From positions 62,001-126,000 of IMG/VR virus record IMGVR_UViG_3300024359_000003: a DNA stretch of 64,000 nucleotides, one strand, 5' to 3'. A program made the translations under genes and the position numbers. The first letter of the stretch is position 1. Every line of letters begins with the position of its first letter. The DNA is from a virus. The notes under the pieces were generated by a model, which did no database searches, had not been told where the DNA came from, and worked only from the letters and a program-made list of their open reading frames with translations. Below, piece by piece: positions 1-9,513 of the stretch.

Positions 1-5
1 ATATA

Positions 6-275
6 ATGAGTATTTTTAGTAACCTTTTTAAAAGTAGAAAAAAGAGATTATATTCTATCAGGGAAAATGCATTTGACGATAGAAAAAATTTAGGTAATGA
101 TTATAGAAGTAATATTTTGAAAAACTCAATTTCTTCTCATATTTGGAGAAATAATCAAATGAACGACTTTGTTAATCTTATTCAAGATACAATCGCCGAT
201 TGGGTAGATTCTGTAAACTATTTAAAAATTTACAAATCTTACACCATGAAAAAAGATGATAAAAAAATTAGATAA
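6..275 (+). CDS. Small hypothetical protein at start of tail operon
   Basis: This encodes an 89-residue basic protein with many K, R and N residues and no signal peptide, membrane segment or motif that I recognise. It sits 2 bases upstream of the next structural gene, so it is probably co-transcribed with the tail genes. The window starts only 5 bases before the ATG (atata), which could be the tail of a GATATATA box like those seen elsewhere. The role is unknown; a small baseplate or tail component is the positional guess. Confidence 0.55.
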   Translation: MSIFSNLFKSRKKRLYSIRENAFDDRKNLGNDYRSNILKNSISSHIWRNNQMNDFVNLIQDTIADWVDSVNYLKIYKSYTMKKDDKKIR

Positions 276-277
276 TA

Positions 278-3067
278 ATGCCATATCAAAATCTTAGATT
301 CTTTGATAATAGTTCTAACGAATTAAATTTAACGTATGATTCTACTTTAGAATATTCTACGGGTACTATATTTCTACCTGAAATATCGACAGGCCTATAT
401 GAAACGATAAATTTATATGTTCTAGAAGAAGTAAGGGATGAATTAGATAATCAAAGATTTGTACATCCTATATCAGTCGATGCTAATACTAATACTTTAA
501 GATTTGAATTTGTTTCAGGCTATGGAGATAGTAATGATATTTTTCTTTATAGTGGAACAATGAAGAACGGAGACTACGAAGTAGTTGTAGATTCTTCTCA
601 GGTTTCTAAAATGAGAGACAACAGTCACTACACTTCAATTGACTCTGATGGTTTTAAAATAGTTCCTTTAAACGCAGCGGCATTGAATGTACAAGCATGC
701 ATCGCCAATATAGCATTAAGTTCAGATAAAGAAGGTTTTCATATTAGAACATTAAATGTATATGCGACCGAAGATGGTAATGAAGTAAAGGTTGCAGAAA
801 TTAAAGTTTATGGTGAAGTAGTTGCTGAAGATGAAAGACTAAAAAGTCTTTTAACTAACATGGCATTAAATCTAGACGAAATGGATTATTTGATATTTAG
901 AGATTCTGATATTAAAGACCTTGGTGTAGATTATAAACTATTAAATAGAAAAAGAAAAGAACTTTTATTACAGGCTTCTACTATTAAACCCTTTATAGGA
1001 ACATATAAAGCCCTATTAGGTGTTATTGATTTCTTTGGATATAGTAATGTAAGTCTTAGAGAGTATTGGTTAAACATAAACGAACAATCTGAAGGATTTG
1101 GAAAAATGATGGTGGTTCCTGTTGCTAATCAAACTGAAGTAGGTTTCTTAGCAAAAAAGAGTAGAAATAAGAACCTTCCTAATTCTAATCAAAAGAAAAC
1201 TTCTAGATTTTCATTAGCATACCGATTAAACGTTCCTACTGGAAAATTAAATGAATTTGATTTACCAGAAGTAGAGGAAATTACAGATTTTTCGCCGGAT
1301 GAAATCTTAATAAAATTATATGCTTTAAAGCGTAAACTACAGAAAGAATATTTACCGCTTAACGCAAAGATCGTAGATATCACAGCAGAGGGTGATTACT
1401 TTGACGGAGTAAATCAGAGAGTTTGGAATAATCAACACCAAATACACGCACAGTATGCTGGACAAGACGTACATTATGATATATTTCCAGATGCTAAATC
1501 AATTTATATAGAAGATCTTAGGAAAGTAGATTATAGACTAGAAGGTCGTAATCAAAAGATAGAAGTTTTTAATAAAACAGAAAGAAATGAATTAGAAGAT
1601 TCTATTAGATCTTTCTATACAGATTGGCACGATGAAGATATGTCTTCACATAATACCATTGCAGGAATTCCAATAGGAGCTCCTATTATTTTAACTGGAA
1701 CTTCACTTAAAGATACATGGGATGATGCAGACTTTACTTTCATAGATGCAAACGATACTGACGATGATGCTAATATTTTACATTCTCCACCCGGACAACC
1801 TCCATATACCACTTTACAAGATCCTTATTTAACATGGGATGATTGGTGGAAAAGAAGTGTATATGAAATTGAATGGATAATTAAAGGTCCTAGAGGCTAC
1901 TTTAAAACTATCAGAGGATCTATTGACAATTGGTATACACTACCAATAATACTTCCATACATCGGTGAGTACACTATTGATGTTGCTTTTTGGGATTTAT
2001 ATAACATAAGAAGTATTAGTCACAATGAAAAGATAACAGTTAAATCTAAGAATGTTGAAGTATATGGAATGTATCAGAAACTCACGCCTGAATTAGATTG
2101 GGCTAATTATAAATATCAATGGGATGAAGCAGGTTCTTCATGGGAATGGGGTAGAGAAAACCTAAACACTGTTGAAGAAAGTATTGCTACATATTATCTA
2201 ACTCTCGATAGAGCTAATTATTTACACGAAGATGAAGATGGTAAAGAATTCTCAATGGTAAGAAGATTTGCAGATTCTACAACTCCAACTGGATTTAATG
2301 AAACGACAGGGCCTTATCAATGGAAATCATTAAGAAAACATGTATGGAATGATGGTCCCGAAATATGCTGGGATCAAACTAGGGTTGGACCAGATTTAAA
2401 TTCTTCTTTTAAATTAGAATTAAACGGCGCTAATAATGGAACTATTTCTGTTTCACAATTAGATCCTTTTACAGATTTAGAAATAATAGAAGAATATACA
2501 CCTGTTGCAACATATCCTACGTCTAATACTGATTTTGCGGCTTGGGAAAGCTTAAAGGATGAATTGAATAATTTGAATCCTAACCAATGGCCTATTTTTA
2601 CTAAATTCAATTGGAATCCGATATATAAAGATACTGATGGAAATATAGTAAATAATTTTGATGGAGCAGATGTATGTAATTATATGCTCGTAGTTTCTAA
2701 ACAACCCAATCAAGTATATGATTTTTACAATGCTACGACTAGCACTGGAATCATAGATCCAGATAGTTTTGTTAAATACCAAGCATACAATCCTAGCTTC
2801 AATGATTCTTATATAATAGACGATCACGGTACTATTAATCTATTAAATCACATGACATTTTCATATGACCTGACTAAAATGCCGGGCATAATAAAACAGA
2901 AATGGAGATTGATAAATAATAGTGTAAAAAAAGAAGATATATATTATGATAATCAGTGGCTGACATACTTATTTGACACTAAGGGAGAGTACAGTATTGA
3001 GCTTGAATTAACTGATTTGAACGGAAATAAAAACATAACAAGAAAAAACATCTTAACAATTAAATAA
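278..3067 (+). CDS. Large tail/baseplate structural protein with PKD/Ig-like segments
   Basis: This is a 929-residue protein with no signal peptide. Two stretches look like PKD/Ig-type beta sandwiches: about residues 525-590, with a GEYTIDVAFWD strand, and the last 60 residues, with GEYSIELELTDLNGN. The middle is rich in W, D and Y. A more helical segment lies around residues 190-260 (MDYLIFRDSDIKDLG, LLNRKRKELLLQAS). It is followed one base later by another structural gene. Size, domain type and position inside a run of fibre and tail genes support a baseplate or tail role. I cannot match it to a specific T4 gene product. Confidence 0.7.
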   Translation: MPYQNLRFFDNSSNELNLTYDSTLEYSTGTIFLPEISTGLYETINLYVLEEVRDELDNQRFVHPISVDANTNTLRFEFVSGYGDSNDIFLYSGTMKNGDYEVVVDSSQVSKMRDNSHYTSIDSDGFKIVPLNAAALNVQACIANIALSSDKEGFHIRTLNVYATEDGNEVKVAEIKVYGEVVAEDERLKSLLTNMALNLDEMDYLIFRDSDIKDLGVDYKLLNRKRKELLLQASTIKPFIGTYKALLGVIDFFGYSNVSLREYWLNINEQSEGFGKMMVVPVANQTEVGFLAKKSRNKNLPNSNQKKTSRFSLAYRLNVPTGKLNEFDLPEVEEITDFSPDEILIKLYALKRKLQKEYLPLNAKIVDITAEGDYFDGVNQRVWNNQHQIHAQYAGQDVHYDIFPDAKSIYIEDLRKVDYRLEGRNQKIEVFNKTERNELEDSIRSFYTDWHDEDMSSHNTIAGIPIGAPIILTGTSLKDTWDDADFTFIDANDTDDDANILHSPPGQPPYTTLQDPYLTWDDWWKRSVYEIEWIIKGPRGYFKTIRGSIDNWYTLPIILPYIGEYTIDVAFWDLYNIRSISHNEKITVKSKNVEVYGMYQKLTPELDWANYKYQWDEAGSSWEWGRENLNTVEESIATYYLTLDRANYLHEDEDGKEFSMVRRFADSTTPTGFNETTGPYQWKSLRKHVWNDGPEICWDQTRVGPDLNSSFKLELNGANNGTISVSQLDPFTDLEIIEEYTPVATYPTSNTDFAAWESLKDELNNLNPNQWPIFTKFNWNPIYKDTDGNIVNNFDGADVCNYMLVVSKQPNQVYDFYNATTSTGIIDPDSFVKYQAYNPSFNDSYIIDDHGTINLLNHMTFSYDLTKMPGIIKQKWRLINNSVKKEDIYYDNQWLTYLFDTKGEYSIELELTDLNGNKNITRKNILTIK

Positions 3068-3068
3068 A

Positions 3069-3629
3069 ATGGCAAGTATTACAACAATTTTAGGAACGCA
3101 TTCTCTTTCTTCTTCGAGACTTACTATCAATAATAATTTTGATAACGTAAATGAAGAATTAGGATTAATCGCAAATGTTCTAGACACGACAAGTTCTACG
3201 TTATCTTTAACTGGAGCTATTACGGCAGGCACACTGTCCTTAAACACAGGTACTTTAAATACTTTTAACGTAACTGCATCTTCATTAGAGGCAGGCGTTG
3301 AAGCTACGTTTAAAGAAAATGTAATTTTAGAAAAAGCACTCCAGTTTACAGTGGCTCCTACTGCTACTTTTCCAGCAGGAACAGTTACTCCTACACTAGG
3401 AGCTTATATTTACACTGGTTCAGCTGATGTAGAATTAGGACCTTCAGCAGATGGACAAATTTTAACTATTATTGCATCGACTGCATTTCAAATGCAAGGT
3501 ACAGGTTTAGACAATATAAATGGCGCTGATACCTCAATAGATGTTTTACAGAACGGTAGTATCAGTTTTATAGGAAGTACGGACGGCACTTGGTGGATTA
3601 CAGGTTCACATAAAGCCACAATTTCATAA
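3069..3629 (+). CDS. Small tail/fibre-associated structural protein
   Basis: This is a 186-residue protein dominated by T, S, A, G and L in short beta-type repeats such as LSLTGAITAGTLSLNTGTLN, typical of trimeric fibre shafts. Its N-terminus (RLTINNNFDNVNEEL) resembles the NFxx segment at the start of the two collagen-like fibres downstream (KINFNFRLM and KVNYNFDQL), so all three may share an attachment mode. It is packed between two larger structural genes. The specific role is unknown. Confidence 0.6.
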   Translation: MASITTILGTHSLSSSRLTINNNFDNVNEELGLIANVLDTTSSTLSLTGAITAGTLSLNTGTLNTFNVTASSLEAGVEATFKENVILEKALQFTVAPTATFPAGTVTPTLGAYIYTGSADVELGPSADGQILTIIASTAFQMQGTGLDNINGADTSIDVLQNGSISFIGSTDGTWWITGSHKATIS

Positions 3630-3653
3630 TATAAAAATAAAACAGTTAATTAG

Positions 3654-5639
3654 ATGGCTACACCATTAATAAGGATTCCACAAGAACAAGGAGGTACGAT
3701 GTATGCATTTGCTAATGCAGCAAGGGATTTGACACGCGCTTATTATAATCCGGATATTAACTTTGAATTTTCTAAATTTGCATTACTAGACTTGCCAGTA
3801 TATGCTGATTTTATTCAAAGTGATCCGACTGATCTATCAGAGGGTCCTAATTATATCAAGTATGATAGACTATTTGAAGGAGGTGGCGGTTCTAATGCTA
3901 GTTCTTATAATGATTCGTTACATGATGGTAATGGTAACGTACATTTTGCACAAACTTTTCAAAGTTATGCTCTTAATTTAGAGAACATGCTTCTTAACCC
4001 AGAGGTTAATGATGATTTTGATGATGTTTTATTTCAAAGTGATGCTGAAAAAATATTCTTTAAATACTTATATCACATCAATGCGATAAGAGTAAGAACT
4101 GCAACTTCACAAGAAGTTTCAACAGGATATTCTAGAATGATAGAGCTAGATGATTCTACTCAAGCCGGTTCTGAATATAGTCAAGTTATAAAATACATTG
4201 GAAATATTGATGTAACTAACGATAAAAATTATAAAGGGCAACAGTACAACGAAATATTTGTTAACGTTCCTTCTTCTGTAGGATATACTCCTGAAGTTTT
4301 ATTAGAAACATCTAAGTTTAATACTAATAATATTAAGTTTGTACCTGGTGCTGAAATTGAAGGAAGAACAAATGATGATACTCACCCAGATCCTTTTTTA
4401 AATGTAGAATCTTATGCTGATCAAGCTGACGGAACTTATAATACTGACGAAAATGAAGTTCCAACATTTGGAATTGATTTTAATTCAAGCGCCTACTCTA
4501 AAATAATAAATGATCCTAAATTAGATTCAATATTAGATTATTCTAAAAGAGGTGGAGATTTTAGATTCAATGCTATCCTAGTGTATTATGACATATATTC
4601 AAAGTCTAACATTGGAAATAAAGCAACAAACCTATACGGTATAATATTATTAGATAACTGGAAAGAAGATACTTCAAATGATGGATGGTATATTCCAGAA
4701 TTAACTAAGTATAAGCCGAATGAAGTTACCGGTCTTAATGGTAATGCATTTGCACTTAAATTAAATCTTAAATTTAATTCAGCGCTAGATAATGTTGGGA
4801 TAGAAAAGAATGTTAATGATTATTCTACTTTCTCAATGGACATTTTCTTAGACACAACAAGTGCCTTAGAAAACGCGGTTCAATTATTAAGAGATGCTAA
4901 TACTAGATACAATGATATTTCTAAGAAAGTTGAAATGTTAGAAAGTTTCTTTTTAAGTTCTGAAAACTTACAAGGAATATCTAAGAGACTAGACCATATA
5001 GAACAGGATGTTGAAAATGCTACTATTAATTTTCAAGATGAAAGAAGTCTTTTAGATCTAATAACAAATACCAACTCTAGATTAAATCAGGTTATTTCTG
5101 GTGTAATTCCAACAGAGATACAATATAATACAGATGTTTTAGAGTCAGGTAACCCAGGAGTGTCTATTGATAAATCAAACAATGGTAAAGTTAAAATCAG
5201 TTGTGTTAATTATGGCTATTCTTTAGGACAAGCTTATGTATATGATACTGTAACTTCTACTAATGAAAGAGAATTATCTGCTGATTCTATGTTTTTACCA
5301 GATGAAGCTGGAACAAAGGCGGTATGGCAAAGACTTAAAGAATTTGACAACTTAGTTATGGTCTATACAGATCAGGCACAGGACTTTGATTCTAATCTAA
5401 ATATATACTTAGATGATACAATAACAAGTTGGAAAAAAGGCCAAGTAGTTAGAGTAACTTTTAAAAATAAAATAAAAAACTTATCAACACATTACATAAC
5501 ACTGTGGACTGATAAGAGTAATGGATGGTCGCAAAAACTTTCTATTTCTTTATCGGACTTATTATCTAATAAACCATATATCGAAATAGTATGTGTAGAT
5601 CCAGTAAATAAAACGTTTGAATACGATATCTTAAGATAA
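3654..5639 (+). CDS. Tail structural protein with central coiled coil
   Basis: This 661-residue protein has no membrane segment. Residues about 415-490 have a heptad-like pattern (LRDANTRYNDISKKVEMLES and following), suggesting a trimeric coiled coil between globular N- and C-terminal parts. The last 170 residues are beta-rich. The gene ends one base before the next structural gene. I infer a tail fibre or baseplate-peripheral protein from coiled-coil architecture and neighbours; no family was recognised. Confidence 0.6.
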   Translation: MATPLIRIPQEQGGTMYAFANAARDLTRAYYNPDINFEFSKFALLDLPVYADFIQSDPTDLSEGPNYIKYDRLFEGGGGSNASSYNDSLHDGNGNVHFAQTFQSYALNLENMLLNPEVNDDFDDVLFQSDAEKIFFKYLYHINAIRVRTATSQEVSTGYSRMIELDDSTQAGSEYSQVIKYIGNIDVTNDKNYKGQQYNEIFVNVPSSVGYTPEVLLETSKFNTNNIKFVPGAEIEGRTNDDTHPDPFLNVESYADQADGTYNTDENEVPTFGIDFNSSAYSKIINDPKLDSILDYSKRGGDFRFNAILVYYDIYSKSNIGNKATNLYGIILLDNWKEDTSNDGWYIPELTKYKPNEVTGLNGNAFALKLNLKFNSALDNVGIEKNVNDYSTFSMDIFLDTTSALENAVQLLRDANTRYNDISKKVEMLESFFLSSENLQGISKRLDHIEQDVENATINFQDERSLLDLITNTNSRLNQVISGVIPTEIQYNTDVLESGNPGVSIDKSNNGKVKISCVNYGYSLGQAYVYDTVTSTNERELSADSMFLPDEAGTKAVWQRLKEFDNLVMVYTDQAQDFDSNLNIYLDDTITSWKKGQVVRVTFKNKIKNLSTHYITLWTDKSNGWSQKLSISLSDLLSNKPYIEIVCVDPVNKTFEYDILR

Positions 5640-5640
5640 T

Positions 5641-8600
5641 ATGAGCGCTAGCAATTCTATATCACATTTACTCGAACAGTTTCTAGAATTAAACACTAAT
5701 TCACTAGAAACTTTCGAACGTATCAATGAGGCTATTTCAACCGATAAAGAAACGGTTACAATAGATTTATTCGATAATCGCACAGGAGAAATGACTGCAA
5801 TTCAAATTCCAGCATTTGGATTTTTGAAAAGAGAAATTGAAAGAATTGATAAGAACATAACTGCGATTAGTGGTTTAGATACTTCCAGTGCAAATGTAAA
5901 ACTTAAAGATGGTTCTTATAGAAGAATACATACTTCTAAATTAAAAGGTCCTTCTTTACCTATAAAGTCGTTAGCAACTCCAAAAGAATTTAATACACAA
6001 CTAAACGATTTCTTTGAAGATTTCTTAAATCCTTTATTAACTATTAGTTTAGATGTTAAAGGACAAATTCCAGTAGATACTGAAAGAGTTTATACTGAAA
6101 GAGTTATATTTGATCATGAAGACTTGTCTTCCACTGAATCCTTTGATGAAATTTTTAAAGGTCAGAATGATGTCAATTATTCTAAATTTATTTCTAAAAT
6201 AAAAGAAGATGGTTTAAAATATAGAATAGATGCAGAGACGGTAGATATGCCAGTAAGATCTATTCAGTATAATGGCCAGTTAGACGTATTAAAAGTAGAA
6301 AATGTTCAGAAAACATCTCTAATAGACGGGACTAGTCAAACTAAAACCGTAAAAGTATATACTCTAAATAAATTAACATATTCGGACTCTAATAAAGACA
6401 TGAAAGATACTGAAACTCTAAAAATTGGAGATTCATTGGTAGTAAACACGTCTGAATATAACACAAGATATAGAGTAACCTCTATTGATTCTTCAACAAC
6501 ACAAGTTGAATTGTCACTTTTAGAAGGTTATTCACCGATTAAAATAGGAGCGAATGCTCTCGCTATTTATAAAGATATTGATGCTTCTGTTTCTATAGAA
6601 GTTAAAGTTGGATTTAATGAAAGACAAGTAGTTTTTGTTAAACCAATAGATCCTATCTCTAAACTACCAGCTACTGATTTCTCACCAGGTGTTGCATTCT
6701 TTTCGAATGAACTTACTATTCAAAATGAAGATGGTATAGTTACTACACTTGCTAAATACTATAAAGAAGAAGTTGCTGATTTTGGTCAATTTATTAAAGC
6801 ACTTAAGGTTGATTACATTCCACCTGCATCAGAAGGTCTTATCCCAGATGCACCAATCGTAGAAGTAGATAACTTTAAAGTAACACAAATTAATAAACAC
6901 CTTACTCAAAACGCTAGCGTTGAACAAGTAAAAAAGATCAAATCTGATAAAGTTAAAGCTAAAGAAGTTATTAAAAAGCTTGACACTACAATTAGAAAGA
7001 AAAGAAAATTAATTGCTACTAAAAAGTTCTCATCTAAAATAGAAAGAAATAGAGAGAAAAATGAATTAGCTTCTATCATTAGAGAAAAGGCTGCTGAAAC
7101 TAAAGTATTCTCTTCAAGCGTTGGACAGATTAAAGCGATTGCTGAATCAAATGAATTACCTAAAGTTAATCCTAAATATAGGGTAAGAGGCTTTTGGTCT
7201 ATTCCGGAGCCAAAGAAAGTTGGTGATGAAATTTCACAAGAAGTAGTTCAGTTTATTGCTAGATATAGATACGTTTCCTCAACGGGTAAAACATCTGTAA
7301 TAGAGCAAATCAAATTTAATAAAAAAACTGCTGCATTTTCAAACTGGGTCGAAGTTAAAGGTCCTATTAGAAAAAGAGAAAAGCAAGCAGATGGTGGATA
7401 TAGATGGATTCTAGAATCTGAAGAAGATTCACAGGCTATTAATTTTAACTCAATAGATTTATCTATTCAGCCTGGTGAAAAAATAGAAATGATGATTAAA
7501 TCTGTTTCTGAAGCAGGTTTCCCACAAACCCCAGTAGAGTCAGAATGGTCAGATATTATTACTATTCCTTTTCCTGAAGGAGAAATATCTACAGACGGAG
7601 CAAATAGCCTAGTAAACCAAAATGATTTAGATAATGTTAAGGTTGAAATAAATGATGATTTAGAATCACAAGGATTATTTACACACCTTGATAGTGGATT
7701 TACGGCAGGAGATACTTATTATGCCCATGCCGCAGAATCACTAGCATCTGGTTTTTTAACAGGAGAACAGAATCCTATTAGCGTATATGATAAATTATTG
7801 GAATTACAGAATCAATTAGAAAGACTACAAGCTAAGGTTGAAGGTGCCGTTGGAGAATTACAAATTAAAATTATTGACGAAGAAGGTGAAGTAACGCTAG
7901 TTAAAAATAATTCAACTGCTAAAATATTCGCAGGATATTATGTAGATGAAAAACCAGATGATGAAACTAAAGGATATATTGTTACTAAAAATTATAGAGT
8001 AGAACTTCATAATACTAAGGCATCTGATCTAGAATTATGTGCAAGAATTAATGGAAATCTTAAACAACCTGCTTATGTTTCTTCATCACAACAAGAATAT
8101 GGCCTAGGTATTATTAATTTAGAAACTGGTAATAAACAACCAACTGGAACTACAACACCTGATGTTAAAATAGCAAATGATACATATTATATGACAGAGG
8201 CTCAGTATGATTTAGTCCCTGTTGTTTATCAAAATCTTACAGGTGATGGAAATTCATACAATCATTTTTCTGTTGCGCCAGACCAATCATCTCAATTAAA
8301 TGGACAGTTTATTTATTCTAGATTTAGAAATATAGCTAATAACGCTGATCTTTATTCGATTATAGATCCTGATACTGACTTGTCTAGGGATTCAAACTTA
8401 ACAGGAGTAAGTAGCGCAGAATATGGATTAACATTTGCAACAGTCACGAATTCTGGAATTGGATCAATTTCTGATAGAACTCATTTAAGAGATTTTACAG
8501 ACTTTAAAATACAACCACATCAAGATTTACCTAGTAATTTAAACGGAGCTGGTGATTTTATATGGAATGGAACATGGAATAATAATGGACAGGGTGTGCA

Positions 8601-9456
8601 GAATGAAGATGAAAACGGATTCCAATCTGATCCGAACGTTCCTGAAGCTATTCTTCCGAACTCAGCTGATACAGTTTCTGTTTCTCAAATAACGGCTGCT
8701 AAGTATGATTCAGGTCTTTTTCTTCATAAATCACACCCGCTACTTCAGTCTGACATAGGTTTAAATACAAAGGATATAGTTTCAACGGGAATTGTATCGA
8801 TGCCGAAATATGCTATTAAAAGATCTAACGATAAGAATGGAAAAATTCAAACAGCATATCAACCGCTGACAATTACATTTAGAAGTGACGGTGAATCTGG
8901 ACCAATAGATGAACAAGGTAATGTAATTGGTAAAAAGTCTTTAAAAAACTCATTTACGGAAGATGATCAATTTTTATTAGGTGGTCTTTCATGTGGTTCT
9001 TTCTTATACCTTTCACCTATAAACCAAACTAGTCTATCGGTAGATGGACCTAACAAGTATGGTAAAAAATTAATTGAAGGTGGAAGTCAAAATGCAGTGT
9101 CAGTTGATATGGTATTCCAATATAGAATGACAGATTATTTTGGAGAGAGTGAAACCGGTAAAGGTAGAGTTGCTGGAATATATGGAAATGCATTTACCAA
9201 TTTAACATATTCAAAGAAAATAGGGCTAGACATCATAGATTCTTATAAAACTGAATTTAGCTTCGATGTAGAAGTTTACGCTAAATATAGAGCAGTTGGA
9301 ACAAATAAAAATAGTATCAACAAAGTGATGCTGAGTAATTATAGAAACTCCCTTGGTTCCGGAAACTGGTGGTGGAATAGAAGAAGATTCTTCAGTGGAT
9401 ATAATGATTTTAGTTCATCTAGATTATACGATTTCGATGCTCGTCCATATAGGTAA
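5641..9456 (+). CDS. Large tail structural protein with fibronectin-like and coiled-coil segments
   Basis: This is a 1271-residue protein. Around residues 420-500 there is a lysine-rich helical stretch (KKIKSDKVKAKEVIKKLD). Next comes a beta domain (about 510-640) whose WSIPEP, FIARYRYVSSTGK and SEWSD segments resemble a fibronectin-type-III sandwich. A short coiled coil (KLLELQNQLERLQAKVEGAV) lies near residue 720. The C-terminal half is beta-rich and ends in aromatic and arginine-rich sequence. Its size and domain mix fit a host-contacting tail or baseplate component; the exact T4 equivalent is unclear. Confidence 0.65.
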   Translation: MSASNSISHLLEQFLELNTNSLETFERINEAISTDKETVTIDLFDNRTGEMTAIQIPAFGFLKREIERIDKNITAISGLDTSSANVKLKDGSYRRIHTSKLKGPSLPIKSLATPKEFNTQLNDFFEDFLNPLLTISLDVKGQIPVDTERVYTERVIFDHEDLSSTESFDEIFKGQNDVNYSKFISKIKEDGLKYRIDAETVDMPVRSIQYNGQLDVLKVENVQKTSLIDGTSQTKTVKVYTLNKLTYSDSNKDMKDTETLKIGDSLVVNTSEYNTRYRVTSIDSSTTQVELSLLEGYSPIKIGANALAIYKDIDASVSIEVKVGFNERQVVFVKPIDPISKLPATDFSPGVAFFSNELTIQNEDGIVTTLAKYYKEEVADFGQFIKALKVDYIPPASEGLIPDAPIVEVDNFKVTQINKHLTQNASVEQVKKIKSDKVKAKEVIKKLDTTIRKKRKLIATKKFSSKIERNREKNELASIIREKAAETKVFSSSVGQIKAIAESNELPKVNPKYRVRGFWSIPEPKKVGDEISQEVVQFIARYRYVSSTGKTSVIEQIKFNKKTAAFSNWVEVKGPIRKREKQADGGYRWILESEEDSQAINFNSIDLSIQPGEKIEMMIKSVSEAGFPQTPVESEWSDIITIPFPEGEISTDGANSLVNQNDLDNVKVEINDDLESQGLFTHLDSGFTAGDTYYAHAAESLASGFLTGEQNPISVYDKLLELQNQLERLQAKVEGAVGELQIKIIDEEGEVTLVKNNSTAKIFAGYYVDEKPDDETKGYIVTKNYRVELHNTKASDLELCARINGNLKQPAYVSSSQQEYGLGIINLETGNKQPTGTTTPDVKIANDTYYMTEAQYDLVPVVYQNLTGDGNSYNHFSVAPDQSSQLNGQFIYSRFRNIANNADLYSIIDPDTDLSRDSNLTGVSSAEYGLTFATVTNSGIGSISDRTHLRDFTDFKIQPHQDLPSNLNGAGDFIWNGTWNNNGQGVQNEDENGFQSDPNVPEAILPNSADTVSVSQITAAKYDSGLFLHKSHPLLQSDIGLNTKDIVSTGIVSMPKYAIKRSNDKNGKIQTAYQPLTITFRSDGESGPIDEQGNVIGKKSLKNSFTEDDQFLLGGLSCGSFLYLSPINQTSLSVDGPNKYGKKLIEGGSQNAVSVDMVFQYRMTDYFGESETGKGRVAGIYGNAFTNLTYSKKIGLDIIDSYKTEFSFDVEVYAKYRAVGTNKNSINKVMLSNYRNSLGSGNWWWNRRRFFSGYNDFSSSRLYDFDARPYR

Positions 9457-9477
9457 TATCTCGCTGTAACTAAGCAA

Positions 9478-9485
9478 GATATATA
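9478..9485 (+). promoter_or_regulatory. GATATATA box, candidate late promoter
   Basis: An exact GATATATA lies in the short gap before the large structural gene, 28 bases upstream of its ATG. The same octamer recurs at a similar spacing before other structural and head-protein genes. By analogy with the T4 late promoter TATAAATA, I infer a late promoter element. Confidence 0.45.
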
Positions 9486-9513
9486 CTCTAACAAAAATAG
9501 AGTCTATTTATAA

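Noticed and set aside
2620-2943. GATATATA copies at 2620 and 2936 as promoters
   Set aside because: Both are inside a long structural gene and too far from the next start; expected by chance in AT-rich DNA.
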